DNA of 64,000 nt from Holdemania sp. Marseille-P2844 (GTDB lineage Bacteria; Bacillota_I; Bacilli_A; Erysipelotrichales; Erysipelotrichaceae), in the NCBI RefSeq assembly GCF_900120005.1, contig NZ_LT635454.1, positions 464,759-528,758 of the forward strand, in the 5' to 3' direction. Position 1 is the stretch's first letter; each line of letters opens with the position of its first letter. Positions 36,169 to 45,418 of the stretch are shown in pieces. The translations under genes and the position numbers were made by a program. Under the pieces are notes generated by a model. That model was not told where the DNA came from, ran no database searches, and saw only the letters and a program-made list of their open reading frames with translations.

Positions 36169-37512
36169 ATGAATTCAATGTCAGAAGATAAGAAGCAAAT
36201 ATTAGAATTAGTAAAAGAGTACTACAATCATCATCATAAAGACACTGATGAGTATAGCGAAGGAGATCGAATTGCTTATGCAGGACGAGTTTATGATGAA
36301 GAAGAAATGGTTAATCTGGTTGATAGTGCTTTAGATTTCTGGCTTACATCGGGCAGATACTGCGCACAATTCGAAAAAGATTTTTCAAAGTTCTTGGGGG
36401 TTAAGCATTGTTTGTTAACGAATTCAGGTTCATCCTCAAATTTGATTGCATTTATGACGCTGACCTCTCCATTATTGAAAGAAAGACAAATCAAGCGTGG
36501 AGACGAGATAATCACGGTTGCAGCTGGTTTTCCTACGACGATCTCTCCTATCTTGCAGTATGGGGCTATTCCGGTCTTTGTAGATGTTACTATCCCTACC
36601 TATAATATTGATGTTAGTCAATTGGAAGCCGCTGTTAGTGAGAAAACAAAGGCTGTTATGATAGCACATACGTTAGGAAACCCGTTTGATTTAGAGAAAG
36701 TAAAAGCATTCTGTGATAAATATAATCTCTGGTTGATTGAGGACAATTGTGATGCATTAGGATCAACTTATTACCTTAATGGGGAAGAAAAACTAACAGG
36801 AACCATTGGCGATATTGGAACATCTAGCTTTTATCCGCCTCATCATATGACAATGGGCGAAGGGGGAGCTGTTTATACTAATAATGCTTTGCTTTATAAA
36901 ATAGCTTTGTCGTTTAGAGATTGGGGTAGAGACTGTATCTGTCCAAGCGGACATGATAACTTCTGCGGGCATCGTTATGATGGGCAATACGGATTATTGC
37001 CAAAAGGCTATGATCATAAATATGTTTATTCACACTTTGGATATAATCTGAAAGCGACAGAGATGCAAGCTTCGATAGGGGTTGCCCAGCTAAAGAAACT
37101 TAATGAATTTACAAAACAACGCCGAGAGAATTTTGAGTATTTGAAAGATAATTTGAAAGATCTTGAATCTTATTTGATTCTTCCTGAAGCTACGGTAAAT
37201 TCAAATCCTTCGTGGTTTGGCTTTCTTATAACAGTGAAAGAAGGCGTGGATAGAAACGAACTTGTTCAATTTATCGAATCAAATAATATTCAAACAAGAA
37301 TGTTATTTGCAGGGAATATGATTAAACATCCATGTTTTGACCAGTTACGAGAACAACAATCGGGATATCGAGTTGTTGGTGATTTAAAAAATACGGATCA
37401 CATTATGGAAAACACATTTTGGATTGGTGTTTCACCGAAAATGAATAAGCAAAAGTTGGATTTTATGAGCAAAATTATTCATAATTATTTTAGTAAACGA
37501 GAAGAGCGCTGA
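36169..37512 (+). CDS. rfbH: CDP-4-keto-6-deoxyglucose-3-dehydrase (E1)
   Basis: Iron-sulfur, pyridoxamine-phosphate enzyme that removes the C3 hydroxyl to give, with a reductase, a CDP-4-keto-3,6-dideoxyhexose. 447 residues from the ATG at 36169, 7 bp after GGAGG; the ATG at 36163 is too close to that site. The fold is that of DegT aminotransferases, but the PLP lysine is replaced: SSFYPPHHMTMGEGG has His225-His226 at that place, the mark of this enzyme. The cysteines DCICPSGHDNFC (C256-X-C258-X7-C266), with Cys194 upstream, match the known [2Fe-2S] pattern and rule out the cluster-free ColD type. No E3 reductase gene (rfbI/ddhD/ascD) lies nearby. Confidence 0.95.
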   Translation: MNSMSEDKKQILELVKEYYNHHHKDTDEYSEGDRIAYAGRVYDEEEMVNLVDSALDFWLTSGRYCAQFEKDFSKFLGVKHCLLTNSGSSSNLIAFMTLTSPLLKERQIKRGDEIITVAAGFPTTISPILQYGAIPVFVDVTIPTYNIDVSQLEAAVSEKTKAVMIAHTLGNPFDLEKVKAFCDKYNLWLIEDNCDALGSTYYLNGEEKLTGTIGDIGTSSFYPPHHMTMGEGGAVYTNNALLYKIALSFRDWGRDCICPSGHDNFCGHRYDGQYGLLPKGYDHKYVYSHFGYNLKATEMQASIGVAQLKKLNEFTKQRRENFEYLKDNLKDLESYLILPEATVNSNPSWFGFLITVKEGVDRNELVQFIESNNIQTRMLFAGNMIKHPCFDQLREQQSGYRVVGDLKNTDHIMENTFWIGVSPKMNKQKLDFMSKIIHNYFSKREER

Positions 37513-37526
37513 TCTCTTCTCGTTTT
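37498..37526 (+). terminator. Terminator with the rfbH stop codon in its loop
   Basis: CGAGAAGAG (37498-37506), loop CGCTGAT with the TGA stop (37510-37512), CTCTTCTCG (37514-37522), then TTTTC. Perfect 9-bp stem. Confidence 0.85.
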
Positions 37527-37595
37527 CATAAGGGAGAATGACTTTTATTCATATTCTTCTTAGTGTAAAATAAGAGAAGAAAAAGGAGAATGATT

Positions 37596-39299
37596 ATGAA
37601 AGCTTCTGATGCCATCGTTCAATTTTTTATTGATAAACAGATTACTGATATTTTTGGATATCCAGGAGGTATGGTAACTCATTTAATGGATTCCTTTGAT
37701 AAATATAAAAATAAAATCTCCGCCCATGTTACCTATAATGAACAAGGCGCGTCATTTGCGGCCTGTGGATACGCCCAAGTTAGTCTAAAGCCAGGAGTCG
37801 CTTATGCGACGAGTGGTCCGGGAGCGACGAACTTGATTACCGGTATTTGCAATGCCTATTTTGATGGAATTCCCGCAATATTTATAACAGGGCAGGTCAA
37901 TACCTACGAGTCAGGCAAAGGTCTTTCCTGCAGGCAAAAAGGATTTCAAGAAACTGATATTCTAGGAATTGTCAGGCCTGTTACGAAATATTGTTCATAT
38001 ATAGAAAAACCGGAAGACTTATTGCCAGAATTAGAAAAAGCTTATTCCATTGCGATGGATGGGCGTTGTGGACCTGTAGTACTAGATGTTCCAATGAATG
38101 TTCAACGTGCTGACATTGTTTATTCTATAAACGGAGCGCAGAATCAAGTACCGAACTTGATAGATGAAAATCAGCTGCAGGTTATAATTGATATTGTCAA
38201 AACTGCTAAAAGGCCTTGTTTTCTAGCGGGGGCTGGAATTCGTCAAAGTGGTTCATTGAACCAATTCGTTGAGTTAATCAATGAGAATCGTATACCTGTA
38301 GTAACTAGTATGATCGCAATCGATACTTTGCCTAGTAATCATTCTATGAAGTATGGCTTTATTGGCGCCTATGGCGATCGTACAGCTAATTTTATTGTAG
38401 AGAAGTGTGATTTGTTAATTACATTGGGAAGTCGCTTAGATATTCGGCAAACGGGTGTGAATCAAAAGAATTTTGCACCGCATGCTAAACTTATTCGTGT
38501 GGATATTGATCGTCAGGAATGCACAAATAAAATCAAAACAGATGAGATTGATATTAACTTGGATTTAAAAGAAGCAATTCCAGTATTATCACAAATTTTA
38601 AGAAATTATTTGAATGAAAATGAGGATTGGATTAAACTTTGTAACACGATTAGGAATGAACTGAGCAGTATTGATGATCAATTACCTAATCAAATTGTTA
38701 CTTCTTTAAGCGAGAAGATTCCTGAAGATGTAGTCATTACCACAGATGTGGGACAGAATCAGGTATGGATTTCACAATCTTTTCAGGTGAAAGAAAATCA
38801 AAGAATTTTATTTTCTGGGGGACATGGGGCAATGGGATATTCTTTGCCTGCCGCAATTGGCGCCTATTATGCTTCTAGGAAACCGATTGTATGTTTTAAT
38901 GGTGATGGTGGATTTCAAATGAATATTCAGGAATTACAGTTTATTGCCAGTCATCATCTGCCGATAAAGATAATAGTATTTAATAATCATTCTCTAGGTA
39001 TGATTAGACATTTTCAAGAAATGTATTTTGATTCACGATATGCGCAAACGATAGCTTCTGGAAACTATTTTAGTTGTAACTTGAGGAAAATTTCAGAGGC
39101 TTATAATATTCCATTTTATGAATTCTCTGATAGCGATTTTACAGTAAACCATGTTTTTGACGATATGGGACCATGCTTGATTGAAATCAGTCTGCCAGAA
39201 GAAACTTATGTTATACCTAAATTATCTGTTGGGAAACCGAATACCGATCAAGAACCACCATTAGATCGTGTTCTTTATAGAAAGTTGATGGATTTATGA
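37596..39299 (+). CDS. Thiamine-diphosphate enzyme of the acetolactate synthase family, possibly YerE-like
   Basis: 567 residues from the ATG at 37596, 7 bp after AAAGGAG. Full set of family marks: GYPGG near residue 21, the catalytic Glu49 in YNEQGASFAACGYA, ATSGPGATNLITGICNAYFDG, FAD-type middle domain, and the ThDP/Mg site FNGDGGFQMNIQELQF (GDG at 436-438) ending in FNNHSLGM. By sequence alone it could be an IlvB-type acetolactate synthase. Against that, no ilvN or ilvC is near, and it sits directly behind rfbFGH inside a glycan locus. The known precedent is YerE of Yersinia, which adds a two-carbon unit from pyruvate to CDP-4-keto-3,6-dideoxyglucose on the way to yersiniose. The family is sure; the sugar role is inference. 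It overlaps yfhO-2 by 4 bp. Confidence 0.85.
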   Translation: MKASDAIVQFFIDKQITDIFGYPGGMVTHLMDSFDKYKNKISAHVTYNEQGASFAACGYAQVSLKPGVAYATSGPGATNLITGICNAYFDGIPAIFITGQVNTYESGKGLSCRQKGFQETDILGIVRPVTKYCSYIEKPEDLLPELEKAYSIAMDGRCGPVVLDVPMNVQRADIVYSINGAQNQVPNLIDENQLQVIIDIVKTAKRPCFLAGAGIRQSGSLNQFVELINENRIPVVTSMIAIDTLPSNHSMKYGFIGAYGDRTANFIVEKCDLLITLGSRLDIRQTGVNQKNFAPHAKLIRVDIDRQECTNKIKTDEIDINLDLKEAIPVLSQILRNYLNENEDWIKLCNTIRNELSSIDDQLPNQIVTSLSEKIPEDVVITTDVGQNQVWISQSFQVKENQRILFSGGHGAMGYSLPAAIGAYYASRKPIVCFNGDGGFQMNIQELQFIASHHLPIKIIVFNNHSLGMIRHFQEMYFDSRYAQTIASGNYFSCNLRKISEAYNIPFYEFSDSDFTVNHVFDDMGPCLIEISLPEETYVIPKLSVGKPNTDQEPPLDRVLYRKLMDL

Positions 39300-41851
39300 G
39301 TGTAAAAATAAGAAAAATCCTGCCTTTGTGGGGCTGTTTGACTTTGATTCTTTGTGCATTTTATACCTATGTTTATGTAATCAATCATTATACTTTAGTT
39401 TTCTGGGGAGATCAGACTGAGGCATTAATCCCTTATATGATTGATTTGTATACGCAGTTTAAAGAGAGTGGGTTTACTCTATGGAATCATTCCATCGGAT
39501 TAGGTGCAAGTAACCTTGTCTATTATTATACGATATTAGGTTCGCCTTCCTTCTATTTAAATTTATTACTGCCCACGAGTGACTGGATTCCTTATTTTAT
39601 TCCTGTACTGGATAGCTTGCGTTTCTTCTTAATTGGAACTGCTGCTTGGCTATGGCTAGACAAATTAGTTTGCAGTGATAAAGCGAAACTCATCGGGGCT
39701 TTAATCTTTACCTTCTCCGGCTGGGCAATGTACTGGCTGCATTTCAGCTATTTTCTAGATGCGTATCTCTATTTAGCTTTTCTTTTGTATTTTAGCGAAG
39801 AAATTCTTGAAGGAAGGAAAAAGTTAGGTTTCACTCTAATTATTTGTTTGTCATCAATTATCAGTCCCTATATTTTATATATGTTTTCTTGGCTATTATT
39901 GATCTACATGATATGCAGACTTTTCATGAAATATGAAAAAGTGACTTTTAAGTTTTTCTTTCAGAAATTCTTATCTGTTTTTGTTTATTATTTGTTAGGA
40001 GTTGCTTTGTCAGCCTTTGCATTATTACCTGCAGGACTCATGTTATTATCAACTGATCGCATAGGAAGTGGAACGGAGTCATTATTCAATCCTTTGTTAG
40101 GCGGGGATTTGATTCGAGTTATAACATCATTATTTTCACCAGTAATTAATGATTATGATTATAATATTTTCAGTTCTCCTTTCTTAAAATTGGATAATCG
40201 TGTTTATACTGTTTATAATTATTCATTTATTCTATTTGTTCTCTTATTGCCTCAACTTTTGAAAATAAAGTTTAGAGGGAAGAAACCCCTAATAATAACA
40301 AGTTTAGTTTTATATGCGATGCTTCTGTTTCCGGTCTTTTATTTAGTTTTTAACGGTAACACGTCAATTCGCTGGAGTTTTTATTATATTGTTTTCAATG
40401 TTATGCTTATTGCCTATATCCTACAGAATGAAGAACAACTTGATAAAAGGCTGTTAGCTGTATCGGGAGGGGGATGCATTTTAGTTCTTATTGGTATTTC
40501 TTTGTTGAGCATGAAATTAGGCTGGACAACAGAAATAAATCAGAGTGTGATTAAACGAGTCTGTGTTGTTGTTTCCGGTTGTGTTGTTCTCTATACATTT
40601 TCTTTATTAAAGAATAAAAATAAGTTTTGTAAAGCTTTATTAATAAGTACCGTGATTGTCGAAGCAGTATTTTGTATGTGTCTGAGAGTTGTCAATGGTA
40701 CGAATAGTTTAGTTGCTAATTCCGAGAGTTGGAATGAATATCAACAGAAAATGTTAAACACAGATGCCGTTGATTTTATAAAAAAACAGGATTCTGGATT
40801 TTATCGTATCGATTTTGCAGATAATTCAAGCATTGCTTATAATTATCCAATAGTGAAACGATATAATGGTTTTACTTCCTATTTTAATGTCTATAATCAT
40901 GAAACAAGGCCTTTGTATGATAATCGAAGTACTGATAATTGGTTTCTAGGTTATCAACCTTCAAAGTTTTTACTTAAGTCTTTATTAGGCTCAAAGTATA
41001 TGATTACGTGGGAAGATAATCAATTTTTAATTCCTCATACCTATGATTTGATCTATGAGTCATCAAAACAAAAAGTTTATAAAAATTCTCTCGATATGTC
41101 ATTAGGTTATGCTAGTTCAAAAATATCGGGATTCAATATCCTGGAAGATCTTGACAAATCTCAGGAAGACATTGTTCTGTTAAATTCAATTGTAATTCCA
41201 GAGGCAAAGAATAACGAATCAAATATTAATGATATTTATCCATTAATTGCTGAGAACTTAGTTAATTCTGGTTTTCCTTGGCATGAGAAAGAGGGCTATT
41301 TGTTTGTTGATTACAGTCAAAGTAATCCTTATGGCATAGTTGCTTACGAATTTTATAAAAATGGAAAACAAGTAAAATACGAGGAAAATTATGAATATGG
41401 ATATACTGCCATCCGTGTTGATCAAGATATAGATGAAGTATATATCTATTGCAAGAATTTTAATAATATAAATGAATATATTCCTGTTAATGTATATTGG
41501 ATTTCTGATAAGGTTATCGACCAATGCTTTTCTCGCTTAGCTTCAGAAGATCACTTTGAAAATGTTTTAGTTTTAGGTGAAGATCTCTCTGCGGATATAA
41601 CAATTAACAATGAAAAAAAATGGGTTGCCACCACTATTCCATATAATCCAGGCTGGAAAGTCTGGGATAATGGTAAAATAGTGGATGTCAAAGAAGTGAA
41701 TGAAGTATTTATTGGTTTTGAATTAGATGAGGGAGTTCATAGAATCCAATTTAAATTTATGCCCTCAGGTTTGAAGCTTGGGCTGGGAATTAGCTTTGGA
41801 GCATGTATAATCGTTATATTCTTAGGGTATAAGAAGGTAAAAGCAAGCTGA
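39296..41851 (+). CDS. YfhO-family membrane protein 2
   Basis: 851 residues, one of the two long versions. The first outside loop is FWGDQTEALIPYMIDLYTQF (likely catalytic Asp), then FTLWNHSIGLGASN. About 12-13 helices and a large outside domain follow, with FIKKQDSGFYRIDFAD, LKSLLGSKYMITWED, and the hallmark IPYNPGWKVWDNGK near the C-terminus before the last helix. The start overlaps the ThDP-enzyme stop (ATGA), so the two are made together; this links the transferase to the possible branched-sugar product. More distant from the other five shorter paralogues than they are from each other, and most like paralogue 3. Confidence 0.85.
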   Translation: MSVKIRKILPLWGCLTLILCAFYTYVYVINHYTLVFWGDQTEALIPYMIDLYTQFKESGFTLWNHSIGLGASNLVYYYTILGSPSFYLNLLLPTSDWIPYFIPVLDSLRFFLIGTAAWLWLDKLVCSDKAKLIGALIFTFSGWAMYWLHFSYFLDAYLYLAFLLYFSEEILEGRKKLGFTLIICLSSIISPYILYMFSWLLLIYMICRLFMKYEKVTFKFFFQKFLSVFVYYLLGVALSAFALLPAGLMLLSTDRIGSGTESLFNPLLGGDLIRVITSLFSPVINDYDYNIFSSPFLKLDNRVYTVYNYSFILFVLLLPQLLKIKFRGKKPLIITSLVLYAMLLFPVFYLVFNGNTSIRWSFYYIVFNVMLIAYILQNEEQLDKRLLAVSGGGCILVLIGISLLSMKLGWTTEINQSVIKRVCVVVSGCVVLYTFSLLKNKNKFCKALLISTVIVEAVFCMCLRVVNGTNSLVANSESWNEYQQKMLNTDAVDFIKKQDSGFYRIDFADNSSIAYNYPIVKRYNGFTSYFNVYNHETRPLYDNRSTDNWFLGYQPSKFLLKSLLGSKYMITWEDNQFLIPHTYDLIYESSKQKVYKNSLDMSLGYASSKISGFNILEDLDKSQEDIVLLNSIVIPEAKNNESNINDIYPLIAENLVNSGFPWHEKEGYLFVDYSQSNPYGIVAYEFYKNGKQVKYEENYEYGYTAIRVDQDIDEVYIYCKNFNNINEYIPVNVYWISDKVIDQCFSRLASEDHFENVLVLGEDLSADITINNEKKWVATTIPYNPGWKVWDNGKIVDVKEVNEVFIGFELDEGVHRIQFKFMPSGLKLGLGISFGACIIVIFLGYKKVKAS

Positions 41852-41853
41852 TA

Positions 41854-41882
41854 TTGTAAATGATTAAAAGATAACGTAAGAT
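41854..41882 (+). promoter_or_regulatory. Weak possible promoter before the third GT2 gene
   Basis: TTGTAA (41854-41859), 17 bp, TAAGAT (41877-41882). Partial matches only; the gene may simply be read from upstream. Confidence 0.3.
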
Positions 41883-41909
41883 AAATAGGTTGAGAAAGGC
41901 GGAAATAAC

Positions 41910-42842
41910 ATGAAAAAGATTAGTATAGTTGTCCCTACTTATAATGAAGAGGAAAATGTAAAGCCTTTATCAGAAGCTATTATTAACGAATTGAGTATAA
42001 ACTGTAATACATATGATTATGAATTAATATTCATTGATAATAATTCAAGGGATAACACTCGAAGCATTATCAGACATTTATGCAATGAAAATCCTAAAAT
42101 AAAAGCGATATTTAATACTAAAAATTTTGGACAGGCTAATTCTCCATTCTATGGGATACTTTCGAGCACGGGAGATTGTACTATTCTTATCTGCGCTGAC
42201 TTCCAAGATCCGATCGACATGATTCACCAATTTGTTCGAGAATGGGAACAAGGCTATAAGATCGTAATAGGAAGAAAGACAACAAGTAAAGAAAATAAAG
42301 TAATGTATACATTCCGCAGCCTCTATTACAAGTTGTTAAATAAATTTTCAGACTTTGAACAAATAGAGCATTTCACTGGCTTTGGTTTATATGATGCTAG
42401 TTTTGTGCAAACACTACGAGAGTTAAAAGATCCAACGCCATTTTTAAGAGGTATTGTGGCCGAGTTGGGACCGGAAAGAAAGGAAATTGCTTATACGCAG
42501 CAACAGCGCAGAGCGGGAAAAACAAAAAATAATTTCTTTCGGTTATATGACTTAGCAATGTTAAGCTTTACTTCTTATACGACAATAGGGTTACGAGCTG
42601 CAACTTTTATCGGATTTATCTTTTCTATATTGAGTTTATTTGTCGCCTTTCTCTATTTAGTGCTTAAGTTAATAAATTGGTATACATTCCCCATGGGGCA
42701 GGCGCCTATTTTAATTGGCGTATTTGTGTTTGGGTCGCTTCAACTGTTTTTTATAGGGTTGATTGGAGAATATATCATAGCAATGAACAAACGTTTAATG
42801 AATCGTCCGTTAGTTGTGGAAGAAGAAAGAATAAATTTTTAA
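41910..42842 (+). CDS. GT2 polyprenyl-phosphate glycosyltransferase (GtrB-like)
   Basis: 310 residues. ISIVVPTYNEEENVKPLSEA, LIFIDNNSRDNTRSII, FNTKNFGQANSPFYGI and ICADFQDPIDMIHQFV (metal-binding DFQD) form the GT-A domain. TGFGLYDASFVQTLRELKDP and RRAGKTKNNFFRLYDLAM form the conserved C-terminal part, followed by two membrane helices (about 230-255, 265-290). It makes a polyprenyl-phosphate sugar at the inner face. It lies 11 bp before yfhO-3, the same GT2-YfhO pairing known from CsbB-YfhO, and is clearly distinct from the GT2 genes at 23077 and 29806, so it probably uses a different sugar. Confidence 0.9.
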   Translation: MKKISIVVPTYNEEENVKPLSEAIINELSINCNTYDYELIFIDNNSRDNTRSIIRHLCNENPKIKAIFNTKNFGQANSPFYGILSSTGDCTILICADFQDPIDMIHQFVREWEQGYKIVIGRKTTSKENKVMYTFRSLYYKLLNKFSDFEQIEHFTGFGLYDASFVQTLRELKDPTPFLRGIVAELGPERKEIAYTQQQRRAGKTKNNFFRLYDLAMLSFTSYTTIGLRAATFIGFIFSILSLFVAFLYLVLKLINWYTFPMGQAPILIGVFVFGSLQLFFIGLIGEYIIAMNKRLMNRPLVVEEERINF

Positions 42843-42853
42843 AGCGGTGAAAC

Positions 42854-45418
42854 ATGAATAAGATAAATTTTGAAAAGCTAAAAATACGTTTACTTTCTTT
42901 ACTTATTCCAATATTTTGCTTTTTATTAATCCTTTATACAGTTAAATTATGGCCCTTTGGTGAGCAAACGATAGTGAGCCTTGATTTAGATTCTCAATAT
43001 ATTTCGTTTTTCAGTTATTTAAAAGAAATTTTCAGAGATCCTACGACTCTCTTTTATTCTTTCTCAAAAACATTAGGCGGAGATATGATAGGCTTGGTTT
43101 CATATTACCTGATGAGTCCTTTTAACCTCATTGCTCTGTTTTTTTCTACAAGCAATTTGCCTATTGCGATGACGCTTATAATTATTTTAAAAATAGGCTC
43201 GGCAGGATATACATTTAATCTTTTTCTAAAAAATAATGGATATACTTCGTTAATTTTTTCAACCGCTTACGCATTGATGGCTTTTGTTATCGCTAATTAT
43301 AGTAATGTAATTTGGCTAGATGGAATCATACTCTTGCCTTTAATTGCTATGGGAATTGAAAAAATTATAGTTGGAAAATCTCCGGCTTTTTATATTTTTA
43401 GTTTGTCGGCAAGCATCTTTACTAATTATTATATAGGCTACATGCTTTGTATTTTTTCTGTTATTTATTTTTTCTATTGTTTTTATTTCAAAGAGGAGAC
43501 TCGATCACTACGATCCAGCAAAGTTTTTATTAATTTTTGCTTTGCATCGATTATTTCAGGTGGTTTGGCAGCGGTTTTGCTGATTCCTGTAAAGTATTCA
43601 TTGGAAACGACAAAAGGATTATTTGATCTATCAAGTATACAGTGGCAAGCTAACTTAACGTTAAGGGATTTATTTAGTAAATTAATATTAGGCTGTTATA
43701 ATTTTAATGAAGCTATGTCTGGAAAGCCTAACATTTATTGTAGTTATATCGGTTTATTAAGCTTTGTTTTTTATTTCCTTAATAAGAAGATTGATAAAAG
43801 AGAGAAAACAGGATGCTTCCTAATATTATTGTTGTTTTTAGTTTCCTTTATCTTCGAACCTATTAATTTGATTTGGCATGGCTTCAGTAAGCCAAATTGG
43901 TTCCCTTATCGCTATAGTTTTATATTTGCTTTTTTTGTATTATTAATTGGTCATAAAGGATTGAATACAACTCTCGAAGGCAATAATAAAGGAATTGTTC
44001 TCTTAAGTGCAGGCATGCTAAGTTTATTTATTTTAATTGGTTATATGGGAAATTTTAGTTATCTAAATATTTATAAATTTTTAGCCAGCCTTATTTTTAT
44101 TTCTTTTATAATTTTGTATTTTCTTAAAAATATGAAAGCCAAAGGAACATTGTTGGTAGTTTTAGTATTAGAACTTACTGTAAATGGTTATTTTAGTTTG
44201 AAGGAAATACCGTATTTATCTTTAAATGAGTATAAAACTTACGTTGATAAGGTAGAGCCAATCATAAAAAGTATTAGAAAAAAAGATAGTGGTTTTTATA
44301 GATTTGAAAAGACTTTTCAAAGAACGCAGAATGATCCTATGCTTTTAAATTATTCTGGTTTATCTCATAACAGCTCGGCAGAAGCTTCTTTTGTGCGTAG
44401 CTATTTATATTCTCAATTAGGGTTATGCACAGAAGATAATTGGACTTATTATAATAGTGGGACAACGTATGCGAATGATTCATTACTGGGGATTAAGTAT
44501 ATTTTGACGCAGCAAAAAATAAGTATGGGATATACCGCGTTAAATACTTATGGTGATTCTACTCTATATTTAAATGATTTTACTTTACCGTTTGGTTTTT
44601 TGACTTCTGGGCCTGTACATACATATTATCCTGTCGACTTTTCGTGGTTATCAAATCAAAATAATATCTGGAAAGTTCTTAGTAATAATGAAAATTTAGA
44701 AATTATGAAAAGTCTGGAATTTAGTATTATCAAAAATGACATTATTCAGAACGATGATTATTTTAATTATATTGTGAATGGTGAAGATCCTTTTCTTGAA
44801 TATCAGTTTGCAATGCCAAAAAAAGGACCAGTTTTCATTTATTTAACATCCAATGATGAGAGAAAAGTAAAGCTGTTTATAAATAATGAATATCTTTGTG
44901 ATTATTTCACTTATGGACAACATCAAATGATTCGTTTAGGGGAGTATGATAAAGATGAGATAGTTACTTTGAAATTGAAACTTGAGGAAGAACAACTGGA
45001 TATTCAGTCTGTAAATTTGTTTTATCAGGATATGGATGTTTTTGAGGAAGCTTTTACAAGTTTGATTAATAATAATACCTTCATGATAGAGAATAAAAAG
45101 AATGGTTATATTGCGGGGCATATCGAGGTCAAAGAGCCTTCAAATCTAATTTTACAAATACCTTATGATCAAAATTGGAGATTTTATGTTGATGGTAATA
45201 AAGTTAATAGCTATGAAAGTTTAGGTATTTATAGTACACTTTATTTAGATAAGGGATTTCATAATATCAGAGCGATATATATTCCGAGGGGATTAAAGCT
45301 TGGCGGTTTAGTAACCATTTTATCGATTATTATTTTGCTTTTTTGGCTTTGTTGTTTACAGAATAAAACTTTTGAAGGGGGACGAATGAATGCGTTTAAA
45401 AGAGGAAAAGAAAACTGA
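42854..45418 (+). CDS. YfhO-family membrane protein 3
   Basis: 854 residues, the longest paralogue. First outside loop: IVSLDLDSQYISFFSYL (Asp cluster), then FSKTLGGDMIGLVSYYLMSP. The later NVIWLDGIILLPLIAMGIEK and KPNWFPYRYSFIFAFF are typical of the main YfhO family. The outside C-terminal domain has IRKKDSGFYRFEKTFQRTQN, YSGLSHNSSAE, LLGIKYILTQ and IPYDQNWRFYVDGNKV, with a final helix. The DSGFYR and LLGIKY motifs make it the most orthodox YfhO of the seven. It follows a GT2 by 11 bp and overlaps the next yfhO-like gene by 29 bp. Confidence 0.9.
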   Translation: MNKINFEKLKIRLLSLLIPIFCFLLILYTVKLWPFGEQTIVSLDLDSQYISFFSYLKEIFRDPTTLFYSFSKTLGGDMIGLVSYYLMSPFNLIALFFSTSNLPIAMTLIIILKIGSAGYTFNLFLKNNGYTSLIFSTAYALMAFVIANYSNVIWLDGIILLPLIAMGIEKIIVGKSPAFYIFSLSASIFTNYYIGYMLCIFSVIYFFYCFYFKEETRSLRSSKVFINFCFASIISGGLAAVLLIPVKYSLETTKGLFDLSSIQWQANLTLRDLFSKLILGCYNFNEAMSGKPNIYCSYIGLLSFVFYFLNKKIDKREKTGCFLILLLFLVSFIFEPINLIWHGFSKPNWFPYRYSFIFAFFVLLIGHKGLNTTLEGNNKGIVLLSAGMLSLFILIGYMGNFSYLNIYKFLASLIFISFIILYFLKNMKAKGTLLVVLVLELTVNGYFSLKEIPYLSLNEYKTYVDKVEPIIKSIRKKDSGFYRFEKTFQRTQNDPMLLNYSGLSHNSSAEASFVRSYLYSQLGLCTEDNWTYYNSGTTYANDSLLGIKYILTQQKISMGYTALNTYGDSTLYLNDFTLPFGFLTSGPVHTYYPVDFSWLSNQNNIWKVLSNNENLEIMKSLEFSIIKNDIIQNDDYFNYIVNGEDPFLEYQFAMPKKGPVFIYLTSNDERKVKLFINNEYLCDYFTYGQHQMIRLGEYDKDEIVTLKLKLEEEQLDIQSVNLFYQDMDVFEEAFTSLINNNTFMIENKKNGYIAGHIEVKEPSNLILQIPYDQNWRFYVDGNKVNSYESLGIYSTLYLDKGFHNIRAIYIPRGLKLGGLVTILSIIILLFWLCCLQNKTFEGGRMNAFKRGKEN

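Noticed and set aside
36169-37512. Call as ordinary sugar aminotransferase or ColD
   Set aside because: The PLP lysine is replaced by His, which excludes an aminotransferase, and the cysteine pattern fits the iron-sulfur E1 rather than ColD.
37596-39299. Simple call as acetolactate synthase (ilvB)
   Set aside because: Sequence motifs allow it, but no ilvN/ilvC is present and the gene sits between rfbH and yfhO; kept as family-level call with YerE-like role as hypothesis.
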